From the NCBI GenBank assembly GCA_945907065.1, contig CAMDSC010000015.1:1-56118 (forward strand): 56,118 nucleotides of DNA, read 5' to 3'. Shown one piece after another: positions 41,233 to 49,433 of the stretch. Below the pieces are notes generated by a model. The model made no database searches. It worked only from the letters and a program-made list of their open reading frames with translations, and was not told where the DNA came from. Both the position numbers and the translations under genes were made by a program. This DNA comes from Chitinophaga pinensis. Lineage in GTDB: Bacteria; Bacteroidota; Bacteroidia; NS11-12g; UBA9320. Position 1 is the first letter of the stretch; each line of letters starts with the position of its first letter.

Positions 41233-43758
41233 ATGACCAAATACGATAAAGATATGAGAAGCCGTGGTAAGGTAGTGGATGATTTTGAAAATGAACTGAA
41301 GCCTGCACCAAAGTCCAAACCGGGCGGTGTAAAGACTGCCAAGAGCAAACCAAAATCAGACCCTTCGTTTACCGCTAAAGATTTTAGTGATATTGTTTTG
41401 CTAAAAGACGATACCACCCGAAAAATATTTGGAATTCTTTTGATTTGTTTTTCATTGTTTTCAGCAGGTGCATTACTGTCATTTGCCTTGTATTGGAAAA
41501 CCGACCTTAGCCTTTTGCAAGGCGAGGTTTCAGACCCTTTTCAAATAGGAAATAATTTTGATATAAAAAATTGGATGGGTGTGTTGGGTGCAAAATTTGG
41601 ATACATCATTATGTACAAAGGATTTGGTTTATTGTCACTACTTATTCCTGTATTTGCAATGCATTTTGGGTTAATTTTATTGGTTGATAAAAAAATGATT
41701 AACCCAGTAAAATGGCTAAAATATATTGCAACACTCGGTATTTGGTTTATGCTAGCCACAGGTTCATTGTTTCATGGTTTTAGCCCCATTTTGGGAGGAG
41801 GTGTTGGCTTTTGGATGTTTGATTCCATCCGTGAAATGATGGGTCTATTTGGGGCGATACTGATTTTATTGGTTACAGCTTATACTATTATGTGGTTAAT
41901 TTTTAATTATGAACCCATTGGTATTAAAAATTATGCTCAAAAATTAATACCCGGAATGGTGAAGCCGGTTTCTGAAAATTATGACGATGACACTGAAACC
42001 CAAATTTATGCAGGAGACACATTGTTTGAAAAAGACAGGATTGAATTGGATAATTTTGAGGATGAAGATGAGGATGAGGCTCCTGAATTTAGTTTTACAA
42101 TTGTAGATGATAAAGGAAAAAAGAAAGAAACTATTGAACCGGAACTGGCATTAGAGGTAAATGACATAGCTGCCGAACCTGAACTTTCATCAATAATTGA
42201 AGAAAAGAAAGTTATTACCGATGAGCATTATGGCATTGATACACCTTTTGATCCACGACTTGATTTACGAGATTATCAATTTCCAGAAATTGATTTTTTA
42301 AATGATTATGGGGGCGAAGGGCAAAAGGAGGTGACAATGGAAGAGCTTGAAAAAAGCAAGAATATGATTGTTGAAACCCTTAAAAATTACAACATAAGTA
42401 TTTCCAGCATTAAAGCTACCACTGGGCCTACAGTCACATTATTTGAAATAGTTCCATCGGCTGGTGTAAAAATTTCAAGAATCAAAAATTTGGAAGATGA
42501 TATTGCTTTAAGTCTTGCCGCATTGGGAATTCGAATCATAGCACCAATTCCTGGAAAAGGAACAATAGGTATAGAAGTGCCTAATAAGAACCCAAAAATA
42601 GTGTCGATGAAATCGATGCTTATGAGTCCTAAATTTCAAAAAGCGGAGATGGATTTACCGGTATGTCTAGGTAAAACAATTTCCAACGAAGTATTTGTTT
42701 CCGACCTTACAAAAATGCCTCACCTTTTGATGGCAGGTGCAACGGGACAAGGGAAGTCCGTGGGTTTAAATGCTTTATTAATTTCACTTCTATACAAAAA
42801 ACATCCAGCTGAATTAAAATTTATTTTGGTAGACCCTAAAAAAGTAGAACTCACACTTTTTAGAACTATCGAACGACATTATTTAGCTAAACTTCCTGGT
42901 GATAGCGAGGCAGTAATAACAGATAATAAACAAGTAATTACAACTTTAAAATCACTTTGCCTTGAAATGGATAACCGTTATGAGTTGTTGCAATGGGCCA
43001 TGGTAAGAAATATTAAAGAGTATAATGCAAAATTTATAAGCCGTAAACTTAACCCAACCGAGGGCCATAGATTTTTACCATATATTGTTGTAATTATTGA
43101 TGAAGTTGCAGATTTAATAATGACAGCGGGAAAAGAGGTTGAACATCCGATAAGCCGTCTAGCTCAGTTAGCAAGAGCCATTGGAATACACCTAGTACTT
43201 GCCACACAACGACCTTCTGTAAATATTATTACGGGCACCATTAAAGCTAATTTTCCTGCTAGAATTGCATTTAGGGTGACATCAAAAATTGATAGCCGAA
43301 CAATTTTAGATGCAAATGGGGCTGATCAATTAGTTGGTAGAGGAGATATGTTATTTTCTAATGGAAATGATTTGATACGTCTGCAATGTCCTTTTGTTGA
43401 TACCCCGGAAGTCGAAAAAATTACATCTTTTATCGGTTCACAAAGAGGCTATTCACAGGCCTATGTGTTGCCAAAAGTAGCAGAAGAGGATGGCGAAACA
43501 GATATTGACAATATGGCTCCAGACGACTGGGATAGCATGTTTGAGGATGCAGCAAGGGTTATAGTAAATAGTCAACAAGGAAGTACATCATTGCTTCAAC
43601 GAAAAATGAAAATTGGATATAATCGTGCTGGACGCTTGATAGATCAAATGGAAATTGCTAATATTGTAGGCCCATTTAAGGGTAGTCAGGCAAGGGAAGT
43701 CTTGATAAAAGACGAAGCAAGTCTGGAATACATATTGCAAGAGATATTAAAGAAATGA
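41233..43758 (+). CDS. ftsK: DNA translocase FtsK/SpoIIIE
   Basis: The 841-residue motor pumps chromosome DNA through the closing septum. It has four hydrophobic membrane helices (about 55-235), an acidic low-complexity linker (about 245-345, with EDEDEDEAPEF), the FtsK alpha/beta motor with Walker A GATGQGKS (about 502-509) and Walker B VVIIDEVADL, and the C-terminal gamma winged helix (SLLQRKMKIGYNRAGRLIDQM). The N-terminal domain is short compared with the E. coli protein, as is usual outside Proteobacteria. Its stop overlaps the start of the LolA-like gene by 4 bp. Confidence 0.97.
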   Translation: MTKYDKDMRSRGKVVDDFENELKPAPKSKPGGVKTAKSKPKSDPSFTAKDFSDIVLLKDDTTRKIFGILLICFSLFSAGALLSFALYWKTDLSLLQGEVSDPFQIGNNFDIKNWMGVLGAKFGYIIMYKGFGLLSLLIPVFAMHFGLILLVDKKMINPVKWLKYIATLGIWFMLATGSLFHGFSPILGGGVGFWMFDSIREMMGLFGAILILLVTAYTIMWLIFNYEPIGIKNYAQKLIPGMVKPVSENYDDDTETQIYAGDTLFEKDRIELDNFEDEDEDEAPEFSFTIVDDKGKKKETIEPELALEVNDIAAEPELSSIIEEKKVITDEHYGIDTPFDPRLDLRDYQFPEIDFLNDYGGEGQKEVTMEELEKSKNMIVETLKNYNISISSIKATTGPTVTLFEIVPSAGVKISRIKNLEDDIALSLAALGIRIIAPIPGKGTIGIEVPNKNPKIVSMKSMLMSPKFQKAEMDLPVCLGKTISNEVFVSDLTKMPHLLMAGATGQGKSVGLNALLISLLYKKHPAELKFILVDPKKVELTLFRTIERHYLAKLPGDSEAVITDNKQVITTLKSLCLEMDNRYELLQWAMVRNIKEYNAKFISRKLNPTEGHRFLPYIVVIIDEVADLIMTAGKEVEHPISRLAQLARAIGIHLVLATQRPSVNIITGTIKANFPARIAFRVTSKIDSRTILDANGADQLVGRGDMLFSNGNDLIRLQCPFVDTPEVEKITSFIGSQRGYSQAYVLPKVAEEDGETDIDNMAPDDWDSMFEDAARVIVNSQQGSTSLLQRKMKIGYNRAGRLIDQMEIANIVGPFKGSQAREVLIKDEASLEYILQEILKK

Positions 43759-44432
43759 AAATGAAAGCCTTTGAAAAAAAAATATCATTTCGTTCATTAA
43801 TGCCCATCGTATTAATCGTAACGATTGTTTTGTCTTCAGCCTTTGTAAATAGTGACAAAGAAGCAAGTCGAATTTTAGACAAAGTAAGCAAAAATTATAA
43901 GTCTTATAAAACGATTAAAGCTTCATTTAGAATCAAAATATTTAACAAACAGGAAAAAAGTTCACAATCCGAAAAAGGAACTTTGTTTGTTAAAGGAAAA
44001 AAATTTAGAGTGGAAATGGACGGACAGGAAATATATTGCGATGGAAAAACCATGTGGACTTATTTGAAAGATGCTAACGAAGTGCAGATAAGTAATTATA
44101 ATCCTAAAAGTTCTGACATCAATCCAAGTGAAATTTTCACTGTTTATGAAAAAGGATTTTTATCTAAATTTATTGGTGAAGGTAAAAAAGGAACGGTAGT
44201 TACGGAACAAATAGAACTGACACCAACTGATAAAAAGAAGCCATTTTTTAAAGTAAAACTTACAATAGATAAAGTAGCTAAAAAAATAATGGATATGACA
44301 GTGATGAATAAAAATGGAGTTGAATCATTGTATGAAATTACAGGTTTCAGTCCAAATATTAATTTAGAAGACTCTTATTTTAAATTTGATAAAAAATTGA
44401 AACCAGGAGTTGTAGAAATTGATTTGAGATAA
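43755..44432 (+). CDS. lolA: LolA-like outer-membrane lipoprotein carrier
   Basis: The 225-residue exported protein has the LolA/LolB fold pattern: signal peptide, then SRILDKVSKNYKSYKTIKASF, repeated half-barrel strands (GTLFVKGKKFRVEMDGQEIYCDGKTMWTYL) and an end EDSYFKFDKKLKPGVVEIDLR. LolA ferries lipoproteins from the LolCDE transporter through the periplasm to the outer membrane, which fits the many lipoproteins here. Its ATG overlaps the ftsK stop, a coupling conserved in other Bacteroidota from memory. The Arg that in E. coli LolA controls closing of the lid cannot be assigned confidently. Confidence 0.87.
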   Translation: MKMKAFEKKISFRSLMPIVLIVTIVLSSAFVNSDKEASRILDKVSKNYKSYKTIKASFRIKIFNKQEKSSQSEKGTLFVKGKKFRVEMDGQEIYCDGKTMWTYLKDANEVQISNYNPKSSDINPSEIFTVYEKGFLSKFIGEGKKGTVVTEQIELTPTDKKKPFFKVKLTIDKVAKKIMDMTVMNKNGVESLYEITGFSPNINLEDSYFKFDKKLKPGVVEIDLR

Positions 44433-44455
44433 AAATATTTAAATCATAATTTAGT

Positions 44456-44484
44456 AAAACCCCATTCTTTTAGGATGGGGTTTT
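44456..44484 (+). terminator. Terminator of the ftsK-lolA transcript
   Basis: AAAACCCCAT (44456-44465) pairs with ATGGGGTTTT (44475-44484), extended by G-U and C-G pairs inside, and a T run follows. It is 24 bp after the LolA stop. Confidence 0.9.
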
Positions 44485-44490
44485 TGTTTT

Positions 44491-44521
44491 TTATCAAGTC
44501 AAAAATAATTTGACTTGATAA
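44491..44521. promoter_or_regulatory. Perfect 13-bp inverted repeat overlapping a -33 element
   Basis: TTATCAAGTCAAA (44491-44503) and its exact complement (44509-44521) flank AATAA. TTG at 44515-44517 in the right arm is 20 nt from the -7 box TACGTTTG, so a protein bound here would block that promoter. Confidence 0.62.
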
Positions 44522-44545
44522 TCCATTAAAATCCCTTTACGTTTG
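44515..44545 (+). promoter_or_regulatory. Promoter of the 44561 lipoprotein gene
   Basis: TTG (44515-44517), N20, TACGTTTG (44538-44545): both elements fit the Bacteroidota TTG-N17-23-TAnnTTTG consensus, the best pair in the window. The predicted leader before ATG 44561 is about 10 nt. Confidence 0.68.
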
Positions 44546-44560
44546 AAGAAAAAATAAGAT

Positions 44561-45307
44561 ATGTTTAAAAAATTAGTTTTTGCTACCGCTATTATTGGTG
44601 TTACTACTTTACAAAATTGTAAATCAGGAGGAGATGACCCTACACCATTACCTATTACTGCACCTGAAGTTAATCTGCCATCCGCCATTAAAAATGTAGA
44701 TGGAGTATTGGCTGCAATTATTACATTAACAAAAGAAAGTGGAACTGAATTAAAAATAGGTAGTGCCTATGCTGCTTTTTATAAAGGTAAAAATCCATCA
44801 ATGAAATTAGATGCAGGAACGGTTAAAATCAATACTAAGGCTGCAACAAAAAGCGATGATAACATATATTTCTATACAACATCTGCAACAGAACCAAATG
44901 GGCTAGTGTATCAAAGTCAAGTATTTTGGCAAGCTACTGGAAGCACAGCCAATGATGTGCCTTCAATAAATAATAACGATGGTGGTGGTTTGCCTAATAT
45001 TCCTAATATTCCAGAATTTATGACCATGAACGTAGATCAAGATAAATTGATTACTTGGACTTCAAGTTTTGGAGCAGATTCAGTGGTGCTTATTTTAAAA
45101 GGACCATCTTCTACTTATAAACGTGTTTTTGGGTCGTCAATAGTTAGTCATTCTATTGCCAAAGCAGATATTGTTAAATTAGGAATAGGAACCGGAAATC
45201 TTCAGGTGATTAATTATAAATTAGATATTAGAGCTGTTGGGACAAAAAATTATGCATTTTTAAAACAATGTGTTGGTATATGTAGTAAAGTTGCAATTAC
45301 CTTATAG
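44561..45307 (+). CDS. Lipoprotein of unknown function
   Basis: The 248-residue product has lipobox LQNC. The mature region is a mix of short strands and low-complexity turns, with a hinge NNNDGGGLPNIPNIPEF (about 145) followed by a beta domain with TSSFGADSVVLILKGPSS. A C-terminal Cys pair (CVGIC) could form a disulfide. No catalytic motif. A strong promoter with an overlapping palindrome precedes it and a terminator follows, so it is a tightly controlled single gene. I cannot assign a function. Confidence 0.75.
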   Translation: MFKKLVFATAIIGVTTLQNCKSGGDDPTPLPITAPEVNLPSAIKNVDGVLAAIITLTKESGTELKIGSAYAAFYKGKNPSMKLDAGTVKINTKAATKSDDNIYFYTTSATEPNGLVYQSQVFWQATGSTANDVPSINNNDGGGLPNIPNIPEFMTMNVDQDKLITWTSSFGADSVVLILKGPSSTYKRVFGSSIVSHSIAKADIVKLGIGTGNLQVINYKLDIRAVGTKNYAFLKQCVGICSKVAITL

Positions 45308-45332
45308 CTTTACTTTTAAAAAGGAAAATTAT

Positions 45333-45358
45333 AAAAACCGCAGAATTTTGCGGTTTTT
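45333..45358 (+). terminator. Terminator after the 44561 lipoprotein gene
   Basis: AAAAACCGCA (45333-45342) pairs with TGCGGTTTTT (45349-45358), followed by T. It lies 25 bp after the stop and just before the archaemetzincin start. Confidence 0.88.
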
Positions 45359-45373
45359 TCATTTATAATAAAT

Positions 45374-45963
45374 ATGAAAAAGCTATTAATTTTTTGTTTA
45401 ATTGTTTTAAATTTTGGTTGTGGTAATTTTGGCTCAAAGCTAATTACTATTGTTATATTACCTATGGAACTGAATCAAAATCAGGAGTACTTAATTGATG
45501 AAATTAAAGAATTAATTCTTGAAAAAAAGGAGTTTAATATAGTTGTACTTGATAAATGTGATTTACCACAATCGGCTTGGTATGAGCCAAGAAAGCGCTA
45601 CCATGCCAATAAAATATTGCAACATCTTAAAAAAATAAAACCTGATTCTGTAGATTATATTTTAGCGTTAACTTCCAAAGACATAAGTATTTCTAAAGGC
45701 GGTAAAGAGTGGGGAATTTTTGGATTAGGTTATGAACCTGGAGTGGCTTCAGTTATTTCAACATTCAGACTTGGAAACAATAAAAAACTTTTAACCAAAC
45801 GAGTTTTGAAAATTACTAAACATGAATTGGGTCATAACTTTGGTTTACCCATTGCAAAAGCTCCAAAACCTGCGTGATGCATTCTGCTGAAGGTTCAATA
45901 AAAACAATTGACAAAGTTCATAATGTGTTTTGTAAAAAGTGTCAAAATAAACTGAGTCGTTAA
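45374..45963 (+). pseudogene. Archaemetzincin (AmzA-like) metalloprotease, broken by a one-base frameshift
   Basis: The intact part encodes a lipoprotein (lipobox LNFGC) with the archaemetzincin start and the zinc motif HELGH at 150-154 followed by NFGLP. The family needs a third His then Cys in H-x2-G-x2-HC, and a CxxC near the end. Here the frame instead runs into a stop at 45875-45877. Adding one C to the CCC at 45848-45850 restores LPHCKSSKTCVMHSAEG and a continuation to VFCKKCQNKLSR, with a stop at 45961-45963, giving 196 residues. So either a real loss of function or an assembly error in a C run. The restored end overlaps pnuC by 4 bp on the opposite strand. Confidence 0.88.
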
Positions 45964-46517
45964 TCAAAAGTTGATTTAGCTATTAATTTATTCCAACTTA
46001 AAATACCGAATATACCTATTACAAAAATTATAGCAGCGTAAACCGATGTTAAATAAAGTTCATTTTTAGCATATACAATTATCATTAAAAAATCAGCAAC
46101 CAACCACCAATACCAATTTTCTATTTTGCGAAGCGCAGTGAGACCTTGCCCAAAAATACTTAGGCTTAGGATGGTTGCTTCAGCTATTGGATAGCTGCAA
46201 TCGGTATAATTTTTAAGGTAATAAGTAGTAAAAGGAGTTATAAGTATTGTAAGGATTATCCAAATTACCCTATTTGGGTTGGTAAATTTGCTAGGATTCT
46301 TTAAAGTTTTCTGATTCCAATTGGCCCAACCCCAGATACCTGAAGTAAGAAAAATCAATTGTACAATGAAATCTCCATAAAGTTTTTGTTGCCAAAACAT
46401 CCACATAAAGCATCCAATATTAATAAACCCAACAGGCCAAGTAAGGATATGGTTTTTATATAATAAATAAACGGCCGCAATGCCGGTAACAAATCCTACA
46501 CCTTCAATTATATCCAT
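45960..46517 (-). CDS. pnuC: Nicotinamide riboside transporter PnuC
   Basis: The 185-residue membrane protein has the PnuC signature WPVGFINIGCFMWMFW and GIWGWANW, and six to seven hydrophobic helices. It would take up nicotinamide riboside (or a related pyridine nucleoside) by facilitated diffusion for NAD synthesis. No NAD- or thiamine-type riboswitch is visible before it; a variant -7 box TAATTTG lies at 46529-46535 on the minus strand. No nadR/nadM kinase gene sits next to it. In related families PnuT moves thiamine, but the sequence favours nicotinamide riboside. Confidence 0.88.
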   Translation of the reverse strand: MDIIEGVGFVTGIAAVYLLYKNHILTWPVGFINIGCFMWMFWQQKLYGDFIVQLIFLTSGIWGWANWNQKTLKNPSKFTNPNRVIWIILTILITPFTTYYLKNYTDCSYPIAEATILSLSIFGQGLTALRKIENWYWWLVADFLMIIVYAKNELYLTSVYAAIIFVIGIFGILSWNKLIAKSTFD

Positions 46518-46586
46518 TTTTGTAGGTGCAAATTAAATAATAGTAACTCTATAAAAGAATCCATTTTAAATAGAATCCAAATCGTT

Positions 46587-46594
46587 TACTTTTG
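46587..46594 (+). promoter_or_regulatory. -7 box for the decarboxylase gene
   Basis: TACTTTTG matches TAnnTTTG exactly, followed by CA. It is 31 nt before the GTG start at 46626. Confidence 0.55.
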
Positions 46595-46625
46595 CACAAA
46601 AAATCAAAAGTAACTACTTTACATC

Positions 46626-48017
46626 GTGAAAAATAAATACATTGACCTGATTCAGCAAACCTTTAATTTTCCTCAGGAAGAGTTTCAGTTGGAAGATAAT
46701 ACTCTGACTTTCCATGATATATATTTAATGGATTTGATAAAACAGTATGGAACACCTTTGAAATTTCATTACTTACCAAAAATTTCTGAAAATATAAAGA
46801 AGGCCAAAATGTGGTTTAATGTAGCTATGGCTAAATGCGATTATCAGGCCAAGTACCATTATTGCTATTGTACCAAAAGCAGTCATTTTCAGTTTGTATT
46901 AGAAGAAGCTTTAAAAAATGATATTCATATTGAAACCTCATCGGCGTTTGATATTGATATTATAGAAGCCCTTTATCTGGAAGGTAAAATCACCAAGCAA
47001 CAATTTATTATTTCCAATGGTTTTAAAACGGATACCTATATTGAAAATATAGCCCGAATTATCAATGATGGATTTGAAAATGCATTGCCCATTTTGGATA
47101 ATAAAAGTGAGTTGGATCGTTTAACTGCATTAACCGATAAACCGTTTAAAATAGGGATTCGACTGGCGGCAGAAGAGGAGCCAAAATTTGAGTTTTATAC
47201 CAGTCGTTTAGGAATTGGTTATAAAGATATAGTGCCCTTTTATCTAGATCAGATTAAAGACAAACCCAATGTAGAAGTTAAAATGCTTCACTTCTTTATT
47301 AATACAGGTATTGCAGATACTGCCTATTATTGGAACGAATTGCACAAATGTTTGAAGGTTTACTGTGCCTTGAAAAAAAGTTGCCCAACTTTAGATTCTT
47401 TAAATATTGGTGGTGGTTTCCCTATCAAAAATTCATTATCCTTCGAGTACGATTATGCATATATGGCCGAAGAAATAGTTGCCCAAGTAAAACAGGTTTG
47501 CCACGAAAACCATATTCCTGAGCCAAATATTTTTACCGAGTTTGGTTCGTTTACGGTAGGTGATAGTGGGGGAGATATTTATCAAGTACTTTACCAAAAG
47601 CAAAAAAACGACCGTGAAAAATGGAATATGATTGATAGTAGTTTTATGACCACATTGCCCGATGCATGGGCTATTAACAAAAAATTCCTGATGTTGCCCG
47701 TCAACCGTTGGGACAGAACCTACGAAAGGGTTTTATTAGGTGGATTAACTTGCGATAGCGATGATTATTACAATTCTGAGCAACATGTAAATGCAATATA
47801 TTTACCACGATTTAATAATGATGACCCGCTCTATTTAGGTTTTTTTAATACCGGTGCTTATCAGGAAAGTGTGGGTGGCTATGGCGGAATTCAGCATTGC
47901 TTGGTGCCGGCACCGAAACATGTTATTATTGATAAAGATGCCGATGGTGTGGTATCTACCCGCATCTTCTCCAAAGAACAAAGCTATAAAAGCATGCTGA
48001 AGATTTTGGGGTATTAG
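46626..48017 (+). CDS. speA: Arginine decarboxylase-like fold-III PLP decarboxylase
   Basis: The 463-residue protein is a fold type III (alanine-racemase/ornithine-decarboxylase barrel) enzyme. The PLP Lys is in the region QAKYHYCYCTKSS, the Gly-rich phosphate site in LNIGGGFP, and the C-terminal barrel has TCDSDDYY, where family members place a substrate-binding Cys/Asp. It matches the form usually annotated as arginine decarboxylase in Bacteroidota, starting polyamine synthesis via agmatine. Lysine or diaminopimelate use is less likely, since the DapDC-type motifs differ. No agmatinase gene adjoins. Start is GTG. Confidence 0.78.
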   Translation: MKNKYIDLIQQTFNFPQEEFQLEDNTLTFHDIYLMDLIKQYGTPLKFHYLPKISENIKKAKMWFNVAMAKCDYQAKYHYCYCTKSSHFQFVLEEALKNDIHIETSSAFDIDIIEALYLEGKITKQQFIISNGFKTDTYIENIARIINDGFENALPILDNKSELDRLTALTDKPFKIGIRLAAEEEPKFEFYTSRLGIGYKDIVPFYLDQIKDKPNVEVKMLHFFINTGIADTAYYWNELHKCLKVYCALKKSCPTLDSLNIGGGFPIKNSLSFEYDYAYMAEEIVAQVKQVCHENHIPEPNIFTEFGSFTVGDSGGDIYQVLYQKQKNDREKWNMIDSSFMTTLPDAWAINKKFLMLPVNRWDRTYERVLLGGLTCDSDDYYNSEQHVNAIYLPRFNNDDPLYLGFFNTGAYQESVGGYGGIQHCLVPAPKHVIIDKDADGVVSTRIFSKEQSYKSMLKILGY

Positions 48018-48061
48018 ACTATTTACTTCTAAAATCATAAATCTAAAATCGTAAATAGAAT

Positions 48062-48069
48062 TATCTTTG
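48062..48069 (+). promoter_or_regulatory. -7 box 6 nt before the mtaB ATG
   Basis: TATCTTTG matches TAnnTTTG exactly, and only CGCCCA separates it from the ATG at 48076. Predicts a leaderless or nearly leaderless mRNA. Confidence 0.6.
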
Positions 48070-48075
48070 CGCCCA

Positions 48076-49386
48076 ATGTCGCAATCCGTTGCTTTTTACA
48101 CATTAGGTTGTAAACTTAATTTCTCTGAAACGTCTACCATTACAAGGCAGATGGAAACCCACGGGTTTGTTAGAAAAGATTTTCAGCAAGGGGCCGATAT
48201 CTATGTGATAAACACTTGCTCCGTTACCGACCATGCCGACAAAAAATGCCGCAAAGTGGTAAAGGAAGCTTTAAAATATAATGCCGCTGCCAAGGTGGTG
48301 GTTATAGGATGTTTTGCCCAATTAAAACCACAGGAAATAGCAAATATTCCGGGGGTTAATATGGTTTTGGGAGCTGCTGAGAAATTTAATCTCGTAGAAA
48401 ATTTGGCCAAAATGGATGAGGAAGGAAATCCTTTGGTGCTTAATAAAAATATTAAAGAAACCAACGTGTTTGTTCCCGGATTTTCGTTTGGTGAACGAAC
48501 TCGCTCGTTTATGAAAGTGCAGGATGGATGCGATTATTTTTGTTCCTTTTGCACCATACCACTGGCCCGCGGAAAAAGCCGCAGCCAAACGGTGGCCGAA
48601 ACCCTGAAAGTAGCCAATGAAGTAGCCCAAACCGGGGTAAAAGAAATTGTGCTAACCGGTGTAAACCTGGGCGATTTTGGGGTGGGGCATAATGAAACCT
48701 TTTACGATTTGGTAAAAGAACTGGATAAAGTAGAAGGTATTGAACGGTTCCGCATTTCCAGCATTGAGCCTAATTTACTGACCGATGAAATAATCCGGTT
48801 TGTAGCACAAAGCAAAAAATTTGTGCCTCATTTTCACATCCCTTTGCAAAGCGGTTCGGATGATATATTAAAATTAATGCGACGAAAATATCTGCGCGAT
48901 TTATATGTAAACAGGGTAAATACCATTAAATCATTGATGCCGCATTGCTGCATTGGTGTGGATGTAATTGTAGGATTTCCACAGGAAACGGAAGAGGCTT
49001 TTTTAGAAACCTATAATTTTTTGAACGACTTGGATATTAGTTACCTTCATGTGTTTCCATACAGTGAACGGCATAATACCACAGCCCGAAAATTAGACGG
49101 TTCGGTACCAGTAAAAATTAGAATGGAACGAGCCAAAATGCTTAGGATTTTGAGCGAAAAAAAGCGTCATAAATTTTATACCGAAAATATTGGAAAAACA
49201 TTCACCGTGCTATATGAAGCCGAGGAAGACAATGGTACAATGTACGGTTTTACAGAAAATTATATTAAAGTAGAAACTTCTTACGATCCTTTATTGGTAA
49301 ACGAATTGGTGCAGGTTCAACTCATCGAAATTAATGAAAATATGAATGTAATACCTTTAGAACTGTCCACTTGTCTGCAGAATTAA
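48076..49386 (+). CDS. mtaB: tRNA t6A37 methylthiotransferase MtaB
   Basis: The 436-residue radical-SAM enzyme adds a methylthio group to t6A at position 37 of tRNAs reading ANN codons. It has the N-terminal UPF0004 domain with three cysteines (GCKLNFSE, TCSVTDHA, GCFAQ), the radical-SAM site CDYFCSFC, IPLQSGSDDILKLMRRKY and a TRAM-like C-terminal domain. The LGCKLNFSE N terminus and overall length fit MtaB rather than MiaB or RimO. I choose ATG 48076; a TTG 3 codons earlier would lie inside the -7 box. It is a single gene between the decarboxylase and lgt. Confidence 0.9.
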   Translation: MSQSVAFYTLGCKLNFSETSTITRQMETHGFVRKDFQQGADIYVINTCSVTDHADKKCRKVVKEALKYNAAAKVVVIGCFAQLKPQEIANIPGVNMVLGAAEKFNLVENLAKMDEEGNPLVLNKNIKETNVFVPGFSFGERTRSFMKVQDGCDYFCSFCTIPLARGKSRSQTVAETLKVANEVAQTGVKEIVLTGVNLGDFGVGHNETFYDLVKELDKVEGIERFRISSIEPNLLTDEIIRFVAQSKKFVPHFHIPLQSGSDDILKLMRRKYLRDLYVNRVNTIKSLMPHCCIGVDVIVGFPQETEEAFLETYNFLNDLDISYLHVFPYSERHNTTARKLDGSVPVKIRMERAKMLRILSEKKRHKFYTENIGKTFTVLYEAEEDNGTMYGFTENYIKVETSYDPLLVNELVQVQLIEINENMNVIPLELSTCLQN

Positions 49387-49433
49387 AAAATATCTGAACC
49401 TATTAATTTCATAAAATCCTAACCTCATAAAAC

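Noticed and set aside
45960-46600. A NAD- or thiamine-type riboswitch upstream of pnuC
   Set aside because: Only about 110 bp separate it from the divergent gene, and I found no conserved riboswitch core or stem arrangement.
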